DNA from: Alphaproteobacteria bacterium | GTDB taxonomy: Bacteria > Pseudomonadota > Alphaproteobacteria > Sphingomonadales > Sphingomonadaceae | DNA length: 64,000 nt | Reading direction: 5' to 3' | Assembly (NCBI GenBank): GCA_030426245.1 | Contig: JAUHYZ010000001.1 | Span: forward strand, 124,001 to 188,000 | Part shown: positions 9,537 to 16,183 of the stretch, one piece after another | Layout: each line of letters starts with the position of its first letter | How positions within the stretch are numbered: position 1 is the stretch's first letter | Position numbers and translations under genes: made by a program | The notes under the pieces: generated by a model | Databases searched by the model: none | The model's input: the letters and a program-made list of their open reading frames with translations, nothing else | Told to the model about the DNA's origin: nothing

Positions 9537-9844
9537 ACCGGGCACTTCCCCTGGAGATCATGCAGTCCAACGCGGACGCCATGGCAAGCAGGCTGAAGAT
9601 ACTCTCCCATCCCGATCGGCTCCTGATGCTCTGCCGGATGTCGGAAGGGGAAGTGACGGTGGGCGAACTGGTCTCTCTAACCGGTATGTCCCAATCCAGC
9701 GTGTCCCAGCATCTCGCCAAATTTCGGGATTGCGGCCTCGTGAGTGTCCGCCGTGAAGGACAGACGCGTTTCTACCGCCTCATCGATCGCGATGTGCTGA
9801 AGATCGTCAACGCGCTGTGCGTCATCGGTGGCAGCGGCGCCTGA
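9533..9844 (+). CDS. ArsR family transcriptional regulator, BigR/SqrR-like
   Basis: A 103-residue winged-helix repressor. LKILSHPDRLLMLCRMSEGE (residues 22-41) and the recognition helix MSQSSVSQHLAKFRDCGLV (52-70) match the ArsR family. Cys34 aligns with the first sensing cysteine of BigR/SqrR (LSHPxRLxLxC). The second conserved cysteine of those sensors is not at the usual place, but Cys96 in VNALCVIGG lies one helical turn earlier; Cys67 is also present. It ends the rhodanese-RND operon and is the obvious candidate to bind the 4884-4917 dyad and respond to persulfide. Confidence 0.88.
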   Translation: MNRALPLEIMQSNADAMASRLKILSHPDRLLMLCRMSEGEVTVGELVSLTGMSQSSVSQHLAKFRDCGLVSVRREGQTRFYRLIDRDVLKIVNALCVIGGSGA

Positions 9845-10033
9845 GAGGGTGTTCTTCCTCATACTGAAGAAAAATCAATAACATAAGACGCAATCTTTCA
9901 TTCGATTGTGCGAGGATCTGTTAAGGATTCTGCCTTTCGGTTGCTACTCCTTCAACCGTCGCGGGCCAAACCGGCGTGGCTTGCGCAAGACAAAACAAGG
10001 CAGCTAAGATCGCGGGCAACTGGGGAGAGGCAA

Positions 10034-11440
10034 ATGATAACAAGAACCATTGGAAGGCGGGCGATGTTGAGAGGTGCGGCCGGTTTGGCGGCCGCTGGGC
10101 TTGTGCCGTGGTCGGCATCAGGCCTCGCCAGGTCAAACGGTGCCGGGCCGAATATCATCTACATCATGGCGGACGATCTCGGATTTGCGGATCTCAGCTG
10201 CTACGGCCGCAGGGACTACAGTACTCCGAATATCGACCGGCTGGCGCAGGAAGGGATGCTCTTCCGGCAGGCCTATGCCAATTCTGCCGTCTGTTCGGCC
10301 ACCCGCATTGCGCTGATTACGGGGCGTTACCAATATCGGCTCGCGGCTGGGCTGGACGAGCCGCTCGGCTACAATGACGTCGGCCTGCCGACCGATCTTC
10401 CGACATTACCCAGACAGTTGCAGGCGGCAGGCTACCACACCGTGCTGATCGGCAAATGGCATATGGGCGGGCCGCCGTCTTACGGGCCGCTGAAGAGCGG
10501 GTATGAGCGCTTCTTCGGAATTTACGGCGGCGGCACAGACTACTTCAGGCACAATGTGCCTTTCGAAGGCGTCCCTCACGAACTTACCGGCTTGATCGAT
10601 CAAGACGAAGTCGATCTGCGGGACGGCTATGTGACAGAGATATTCGGCACCGAAGCGATCAAGGCAATCGAAGACGCGCCGGCGGGGCGCCCTTTTTTCA
10701 TGAGCCTGCATTTTACGGCGCCGCATTGGCCGTGGGAGGGCCCCGAGGATCGGGACGTATCCGAAGACCTCTCCCAAATGATGCATTTCGACGGAGGAAG
10801 CCTCGAAACTTATTCCGCCATGGTTCGCAGCATGGACGCAGAGATTGGCAAACTGCTCGACTATCTGGACAGGAGCGGCCTGGCAGAAAACACGCTTGTC
10901 GTTTTTACGAGCGACAATGGCGGGGAGCGCTTCTCCGACACCTGGCCGTTGATCGGGACGAAGACCGAGCTGCTGGAGGGCGGCATTCGGGTTCCTTTAC
11001 TGGTGCGCTGGCCGGGGCGCGTGGCACCGGGGACCGTATCGCAGCAGACGGCAATGAGCATGGACGGTTTACCAACCTTGCTGGCCGCCGCAGGGCGCGA
11101 ACCGGACCCGGCATTCCCACCGGACGGCATGGATCTGATGCCAGTGTTGACAGGTGGCGCCGCGCAAAGCCGCACGCTGTTTTGGCGCTATAAGGCGATG
11201 GAGCAGGCCGCGATACGCGATGGTGACTGGAAGTACCTGCTGATTGGCGGCGAAGAGTATCTCTTCAATCTGGCCGAGGATGAGCGGGAGCGCGCCAATC
11301 TCAAACATCGCGAACCGGAACGGTTTGAGCAGCTCAAACAGCGCTTTGTTGAATGGAACAGCGAAATGTTGCCTTATTCTCTTCTGAATTCCAGCTGGAA
11401 CGTCAAGCAGGGCAAAGAAGGCTGGGCAGACCGCTATTGA
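10034..11440 (+). CDS. Tat-exported sulfatase (arylsulfatase family)
   Basis: A 468-residue sulfatase. The start at 10034 follows a GGGGAGAGG ribosome site. The N-terminus IGRRAMLRGAAGLAAAGL is a twin-arginine signal with a cleavage region near residue 32. Metal-binding IMADDLGFADLSCYG is at residues 44-58. The formylglycine site is Cys87 in CSATRIALITGRYQ, a variant of the CxPSR sulfatase motif with Ala-Thr in place of Pro-Ser. FTSDNGGE, near base 10907, supplies later metal ligands. It would release sulfate from organic sulfate esters in the periplasm. No sulfatase-maturing enzyme is in the window. It converges with the flippase gene. Confidence 0.9.
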   Translation: MITRTIGRRAMLRGAAGLAAAGLVPWSASGLARSNGAGPNIIYIMADDLGFADLSCYGRRDYSTPNIDRLAQEGMLFRQAYANSAVCSATRIALITGRYQYRLAAGLDEPLGYNDVGLPTDLPTLPRQLQAAGYHTVLIGKWHMGGPPSYGPLKSGYERFFGIYGGGTDYFRHNVPFEGVPHELTGLIDQDEVDLRDGYVTEIFGTEAIKAIEDAPAGRPFFMSLHFTAPHWPWEGPEDRDVSEDLSQMMHFDGGSLETYSAMVRSMDAEIGKLLDYLDRSGLAENTLVVFTSDNGGERFSDTWPLIGTKTELLEGGIRVPLLVRWPGRVAPGTVSQQTAMSMDGLPTLLAAAGREPDPAFPPDGMDLMPVLTGGAAQSRTLFWRYKAMEQAAIRDGDWKYLLIGGEEYLFNLAEDERERANLKHREPERFEQLKQRFVEWNSEMLPYSLLNSSWNVKQGKEGWADRY

Positions 11441-11508
11441 TCGAAGCGATGTCGCCGGCTCGGAAGAGACACGAAAGAGCAGGCGAACTTGTCCCGGGGT
11501 GCCCGCCC

Positions 11509-12852
11509 TCAGGCTGAGGATTCCTTCTTCATCAGCGAGCGGGCTTCCCCGGCGATCTGCGGAATTCTGAATGGCCAGGTCAATGCCAGCAGGCAGCGCA
11601 TGAACATTGGCCGTGTCGTATTCAGGAGCGCCAGAGAGCCGACCGAAGCAATTGCGTAGGAAACCAGCGTGGCAATGGCTGCGCCGGTACCGCCATAATG
11701 CGGAATCAGCATGAAATTGAGCCCCACATTCATGCTGGCGCCGAAAACCTGACTCATCAGGTGATAGCGCAGGAGTTCCTCGCCGAGCGTCCAACGGGAG
11801 ATAAGGGCGCCCATGAACACGAAGACTGCCGACCAGATATGAATGATCAAGATTGGACTGGCCCCTGCGAATGCCCGGCCGAACAGCAGAGGTATCGCCC
11901 ACGGTGCGATAACGGTCATGGCAATGGCGATGCAGGTCGCCAGGGCGCACAGCACGTCCAGCGCCTGCTGCAGGAACGTGCCATAGGCTTTCGGCCCTTC
12001 GTTCCGCACCATCATCATTCCAGGGAAGAGCGAAGTTACCAGCAGGTTGGGCAGAACATACCAGACCTCCGATATGCGCGAAGCCGCGGCATAGATTCCT
12101 GCTTCGCGCGGTCCGGTGAGGTTTGTCAGCAGCAAGATGTCGATCTTGAGGTTCACGATCGCTGCGGCGCTGGAAAGAACGAGCAGCCAGCTGCGCCTGA
12201 GGAAGAAACCGACCAACCCGCTGTCGAAGGAGAGCCGTCCTTTCGGTAGCTTGTTGATCTTATAGGCAATCACGGCGGCAATGCCTGCACATGCGAATTC
12301 AGCCGCCTGCAACCAGACGAAGGCCTCAAGCGAGAAGCTCATGAAGATGAAGGACAGGCGGATTGCCGCGAAGATGCAGGTCTTTATCACACTCACCATC
12401 GCGAAATCGCGAAGGGCGTGATTGGCGACGAACCAGTTCCTGAAAACAGAGGCATCGCCGGCAATGGCAAGCGCTACCATGCCGAAGGCATATATCCGGC
12501 TCTGTTCGTCGGGGAAGGGGCCGAACAGGCAAAACAGCCCGAACAGGGCGACAATGATTGCGCCGAATAGCTTGCGCAATGCCAGTACCGTCCCCATGAT
12601 TCCGGCGTGCCGACCGGGTTGGGCAACCAGTTCGCGCGTGACGATCTCCTGCAATCCCAGTGCGGCGATCGGCATAATGATCGCGACGAAAGACGTCGCG
12701 AAATGAAGGATGCCGTAATCGTGAGGCCCGAGATGGCGAGCCATCGGGATCGCGACAAAGACCGAAGCGATCATCGAAGTGAGTTTGTCCAGGGCGAGCC
12801 ACGATGCGCCCCTCAGCGCTCGTCCAAGAAATTTTCTTTTTTCGGCAGGCAC
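11509..12852 (-). CDS. Polysaccharide flippase (Wzx / MATE-like oligosaccharide transporter)
   Basis: A 447-residue polytopic inner-membrane protein with roughly twelve to fourteen hydrophobic helices and few charged loops. The N-terminal RALRGASWLALDKLTSMIASVFVAIPMARHLGPHDYG region is characteristic of the polysaccharide biosynthesis/MVF superfamily that flips lipid-linked sugar units. No glycosyltransferase or polymerase genes adjoin it, so the glycan is unknown. It is a single gene flanked by a convergent sulfatase and a divergent sugE, and does not share an evident operon. Confidence 0.85.
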   Translation of the reverse strand: MPAEKRKFLGRALRGASWLALDKLTSMIASVFVAIPMARHLGPHDYGILHFATSFVAIIMPIAALGLQEIVTRELVAQPGRHAGIMGTVLALRKLFGAIIVALFGLFCLFGPFPDEQSRIYAFGMVALAIAGDASVFRNWFVANHALRDFAMVSVIKTCIFAAIRLSFIFMSFSLEAFVWLQAAEFACAGIAAVIAYKINKLPKGRLSFDSGLVGFFLRRSWLLVLSSAAAIVNLKIDILLLTNLTGPREAGIYAAASRISEVWYVLPNLLVTSLFPGMMMVRNEGPKAYGTFLQQALDVLCALATCIAIAMTVIAPWAIPLLFGRAFAGASPILIIHIWSAVFVFMGALISRWTLGEELLRYHLMSQVFGASMNVGLNFMLIPHYGGTGAAIATLVSYAIASVGSLALLNTTRPMFMRCLLALTWPFRIPQIAGEARSLMKKESSA

Positions 12853-13231
12853 TTCTGGATCACCTAGAGAGGTCGAGGGAGGACATATTGGTCTGGTATG
12901 GAAACCTATCCTTGCTGGGATTCGGCAAGGTTGGTGTCAAGCAGACGGGGACGATTGCGCGGCGACAAGTCGGCTGTTGGAGTGAAGCCGCACGCCAATT
13001 CCGGTGACTTGTCGCATTGCGGTACGATTGGGATTTGATCCGTAAAGGCCGCAGCATCACATCCGACGTCCGATGCTCGGAAACGCGCCGCCGAAATTTG
13101 TAATGGTTGAGGCGCTTTATCTTTGAACGAAGAGAGCCATAGGCTCCGGTTCAGAAAGAATTTTAGAGTTGCGGGGCTGCGGCCGGTCCCGCAACTCAGT
13201 ATTTGAGGCCGGCTTTTCCCGGTCATTGCCG
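12853..13231. other. 379-bp divergent intergenic region (flippase / sugE)
   Basis: This gap must hold promoters for the leftward flippase gene and the rightward sugE gene. Most of it shows no convincing open frame with a ribosome site. The last 65 bp before sugE fold into two hairpins, listed separately. I looked for the ACGR-loop hairpin pair of the guanidine-II (mini-ykkC) riboswitch and did not find it. Confidence 0.5.
13167..13224 (+). promoter_or_regulatory. Two hairpins in the sugE leader
   Basis: A perfect 10-bp stem GAGTTGCGGG (13167-13176) / CCCGCAACTC (13189-13198) encloses a 12-nt loop that can pair further. A second stem GGCCGG (13207-13212) / CCGGTC (13219-13224), with one wobble pair and loop CTTTTC, ends 7 nt before the sugE ATG. 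No clear free Shine-Dalgarno is left, so the structure could control translation. SugE/Gdx genes are often under guanidine riboswitches, but I cannot match the known classes by eye. Confidence 0.55.
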
Positions 13232-13561
13232 ATGGAGATTGCCATAGCCTGGCTGGTATTGATCGTAGCGGGTATTTTGGAGGTGGTTTGGGCCTTCTCC
13301 ATGAAGCAGTCCGATGGCTTCTCCCGCTTGGGTCCCTCATTGGTGACCTTGAGTGCAATGGCGGTCAGTTTCGCCCTGCTGGGCTGGTCGATGCGCACGC
13401 TGCCACTGGGAACTGCCTATGCCGTCTGGACGGGCATCGGTGCGCTCGGGGCATTCATAGTGGGGATCGTCTTCCTGGGCGAGAGTGCCAGTCCAGGGCG
13501 CTTGCTGGCAGCCGGTCTCTTGCTCAGCGGTTTGACGCTGATGAAGCTTACCAGCGAATAG
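13232..13561 (+). CDS. sugE: SMR family exporter, SugE/Gdx subtype
   Basis: A 109-residue four-helix membrane protein of the small multidrug resistance family. The essential membrane-embedded glutamate is Glu17 in [14 protein letters not shown]. The SugE/Gdx-specific signature is clear: DGFSRLGPS, then [20 protein letters not shown] and [11 protein letters not shown]. Characterised Gdx proteins export guanidinium; others act on quaternary ammonium. The start at 13232 was chosen because it gives the canonical family N-terminus; an upstream frame extension would add an unrelated 21 residues. A structured leader precedes it. Confidence 0.9.
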   Translation: MEIAIAWLVLIVAGILEVVWAFSMKQSDGFSRLGPSLVTLSAMAVSFALLGWSMRTLPLGTAYAVWTGIGALGAFIVGIVFLGESASPGRLLAAGLLLSGLTLMKLTSE

Positions 13562-13680
13562 CGGGCGGCGAATGCACTCTCGTTCGAGTTTCAAGAGGGG
13601 CACTGTTGGATTAATCTATGGGGCCCAAGCCGCCTCTGCCGGATAGGGCATGCTAGGTTTGGCGTTTTCAGGAGGACCGC

Positions 13681-14874
13681 GTGAGGGGGCTAGGGGCGGG
13701 CCGCAATTCAGTTTACCGGCTTGCAGTCGCTCAGGCATTGGCCGGCTCCAACGCTACCGTATTGTTCGCTACCGCGGCCGTGATCGGAATCGATCTGGCG
13801 CCATCAGAGTCTCTCGCGACACTTCCGGTTTCCTGCTTCATCGTCGGTACTGCTACCACGACGCTTCCCGCTGGAATGATCGCGCATCGGCATGGACGGC
13901 CAATGGCCTTTCTGCTTGGTCATGCATGTGGTCTGGGCGCCGGATTGGTGGGTGCCCTAGCGCTATATATGCAGAATTTCATGATGTTCTGCCTGGCGAC
14001 TTTCCTTGGCGGTGCATTCGCAGCCGTGGCTTTGACATTCCGCTTCGCAGCGGCCGATTGCGTAGAATGGGGTCTGCGCGCGAAGGCCCTTTCAACGGTC
14101 CTGTTGGGCGGTGTCGCGTCAGGATTTGTCGGGGGGACTGTGGCCAGCCTGACCATGGATATCGTGCCAGGCCATCCATTCGTCGGTTCCTATTTCGCAA
14201 TTGGCGGAATCGCGCTCGCCTCCGGCCTCATGCTTGTGGGCATAAATCTGCCCAAGGTTGCAGACAGACATGCGGCCGATGGCCGCCCGCTAAAAGTGAT
14301 CGCAGGGCAGCCGCGATTTATCGCGGCCGTGATCTGCGGCCTCGTTGCCTATCTGATGATGAACTTCCTTATGACTTCGGCTCCATTGGCTATGCGCCTG
14401 CACGGGCATTCGCAGGAAGACGCCAATCTGGCCGTACAGTGGCACGTTGTGGCAATGTACGCGCCGAGTTTTATCGTGGGTGCACTCATCACTCGGTTCG
14501 GATCAGACAACATTACTATCCTCGGGCTACTGATCATCGGAGCTTCTGCCGTGCTGGGCCTCGCGGGCATGTCGCCGCATCATTTCTGGGGCGCGCTGAT
14601 CGTGCTGGGCATCGGCTGGAACTTCGCCTTTACCGGCTCTTCCAACATGGTGCTGGAGACCCACCGGGCGGACGAAAGCGCGCGGGTTCAATCCTTCAAC
14701 GATTTCCTCATTTTCGGATCGGTCATGATCGGATCCTTCGCTTCCGGCGGCGTCCTGACCCAATATGGCTGGCAAGTCGTCTGCTGGCTGGTGTTCCCGC
14801 CGGTCGCCGCCGCAATCGTGGCGCTGCTGTTCTTCGGCAATGCCCATCGCAGGCTGATGGCGCACGGCAAGTGA
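13681..14874 (+). CDS. MFS transporter
   Basis: A 397-residue major facilitator with about twelve hydrophobic helices. The loop between helices 2 and 3 contains GMIAHRHGRPMAF, the MFS motif-A equivalent. It starts at GTG 13681, 5 nt after an AGGAGG ribosome site. The helix pattern resembles drug/metabolite proton antiporters, but the substrate cannot be read from sequence. A long open frame covers the same bases in another phase; codon usage and the membrane pattern favour the frame given here. Confidence 0.82.
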   Translation: MRGLGAGRNSVYRLAVAQALAGSNATVLFATAAVIGIDLAPSESLATLPVSCFIVGTATTTLPAGMIAHRHGRPMAFLLGHACGLGAGLVGALALYMQNFMMFCLATFLGGAFAAVALTFRFAAADCVEWGLRAKALSTVLLGGVASGFVGGTVASLTMDIVPGHPFVGSYFAIGGIALASGLMLVGINLPKVADRHAADGRPLKVIAGQPRFIAAVICGLVAYLMMNFLMTSAPLAMRLHGHSQEDANLAVQWHVVAMYAPSFIVGALITRFGSDNITILGLLIIGASAVLGLAGMSPHHFWGALIVLGIGWNFAFTGSSNMVLETHRADESARVQSFNDFLIFGSVMIGSFASGGVLTQYGWQVVCWLVFPPVAAAIVALLFFGNAHRRLMAHGK

Positions 14875-15067
14875 CCGGCCATTGCTTCGCCCCGGACGGC
14901 TTATGGTTGAATTCGCCGCCGCAGATGGCAAACGGACCTTTCATCGGTAGCCACGGCGCGCCGTAGACAATAACCTGCCGCAAGGTCCGACCACGCATGA
15001 ACGGCCACCATGAACGGAGAGCCTCCCGATGCAACCGGGACGCACCGCATCTTCAGGAGAATTGCCC

Positions 15068-15649
15068 ATGACCACCCGCACTTCGGACAAGAATGTCGAT
15101 ACGCTTTTTCTCGAGCGGTGGTCGCCGCGCGCATTCGACGGTTCCGATATGCCGCTGGAAGATTTGATGACGATGATCGAAGCGGCCCGCTGGGCGCCTT
15201 CGGCCTTCAACTACCAGCCGTGGCGGTTTCTCTATTCCATGCGCGGGGACGCAAACTGGGACACCTTTCTATCCATGCTCATTCCGTTCAATGCATCCTG
15301 GGCCAGCAGCGCATCGGCTCTGGTCTTCGTCGTTTCGGACACGCAGATTGAGGGCAAGGACGGCCCTAAGCCATCGCATAGCCACAGCTTCGATGCAGGC
15401 GCCGCCTGGGGGCTGCTGAGCCTGCAGGCGATCAAGCTGGGCTATTTCACGCATGGCATGACCGGGCTTCAATTCGGCAAGGAGGCCGAACTGCTGGGTG
15501 TCAAACCGCCCTTCCGCCTGGAGGCCGGCATTGCGATCGGCCGCAGGGGCGATCCGGGGATCCTTCCCGAAGGTTTGCGCGACCGCGAAGGCCCGAGCGA
15601 CCGCAAGCCGCTTGAAGAGATCGTGACAGCAGGGCCGCTGACGGAATAA
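15068..15649 (+). CDS. Nitroreductase family protein
   Basis: A 193-residue FMN-dependent oxidoreductase. The FMN-binding RWSPRAFDG motif is at residues about 17-25 and the EAARWAPSAFNYQPWRF segment at 38-54 is the classical nitroreductase phosphate/flavin site. It probably dimerises and uses NAD(P)H to reduce nitro, quinone or enone groups. The start at 15068 follows an AGGAGA ribosome site at 15053-15058; an in-frame upstream ATG lacks one. It is a single gene, convergent with the sarcosine-oxidase-like operon. Confidence 0.88.
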   Translation: MTTRTSDKNVDTLFLERWSPRAFDGSDMPLEDLMTMIEAARWAPSAFNYQPWRFLYSMRGDANWDTFLSMLIPFNASWASSASALVFVVSDTQIEGKDGPKPSHSHSFDAGAAWGLLSLQAIKLGYFTHGMTGLQFGKEAELLGVKPPFRLEAGIAIGRRGDPGILPEGLRDREGPSDRKPLEEIVTAGPLTE

Positions 15650-15679
15650 GCTGGCTGCACTCTGAAAATCGCTGCGTTG

Positions 15680-16183
15680 TCAGAGGCTTGCAGCGACGCT
15701 TTCGAACCAGTGCTCAAGGCTTTCCCGCATGCTGCGGAAGACCACAAGATCGTATGCCGGCGTGTCGTCCAATTGCCAGAAGGCGACGCCGATATGCGAA
15801 ATGACCGTGGTGGCGGCCGATCCTGCAGTAAAGGCCAGCGGGTCGAGATCGATCGTGGCCCCGCGTTGCAGCAATTCGCGCGCATTTGCGCCAGATAGGC
15901 GGTACATCGCGTATCCGCTCGACTGATCGGAGACGGAGGCGAGGCTGCCGAGTGCAGCCTCCAGCGCAGACGGCCATTCATTGTCCAGCGTTTCGCTGAG
16001 CGCGAGCCAGGTCCCGGGGCCAGTGCCCACCAGGCCAAGGCCGCTGCCGCTGCGATAGGCAGGTTCCTTTGGCACTTCGAAGGCCAGGGCCCCGCCGATA
16101 TCGGCAGCGGTTACGCCCTTGCGGGCCATAACGGCAGCGAGCGAGACGTTCTCCCGCCGGGAGATGAAATCCACTTTATCCAC
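15680..16183 (-). CDS. soxG: Sarcosine oxidase gamma-like subunit (SoxG / MgdD)
   Basis: A 167-residue subunit of heterotetrameric sarcosine oxidase or N-methylglutamate dehydrogenase. It has the GcvT-related gamma fold: WLALSE near residue 63, YRLSGANARELLQRGATIDLDPLAF, then a HIGVAFWQLDD strand. The GTG start at 16183 has an AGGAGAG ribosome site at the right spacing and overlaps the alpha-subunit stop by 8 bp; an earlier in-frame ATG lies well inside the alpha gene and is rejected. It is last in the B-D-A-G operon. The letter names follow sarcosine oxidase; the substrate may be N-methylglutamate. Confidence 0.85.
   Translation of the reverse strand: MDKVDFISRRENVSLAAVMARKGVTAADIGGALAFEVPKEPAYRSGSGLGLVGTGPGTWLALSETLDNEWPSALEAALGSLASVSDQSSGYAMYRLSGANARELLQRGATIDLDPLAFTAGSAATTVISHIGVAFWQLDDTPAYDLVVFRSMRESLEHWFESVAASL

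Noticed and set aside
9845-10033. Operator or small RNA before the sulfatase gene
   Set aside because: Only short imperfect repeats (TTCTTC/GAAGAA, CAATC/GATTG) are visible, which is not more than expected by chance.
12853-13231. Guanidine-II (mini-ykkC) riboswitch before sugE
   Set aside because: Two hairpins are present but neither has the required ACGR loop.
13650-14966. A 438-codon open frame over the MFS transporter
   Set aside because: It lies in another phase of the same DNA, has Arg/Ser/Gly-rich sequence without domain features, and the overlapping frame has a clear 12-helix transporter pattern and ribosome site.
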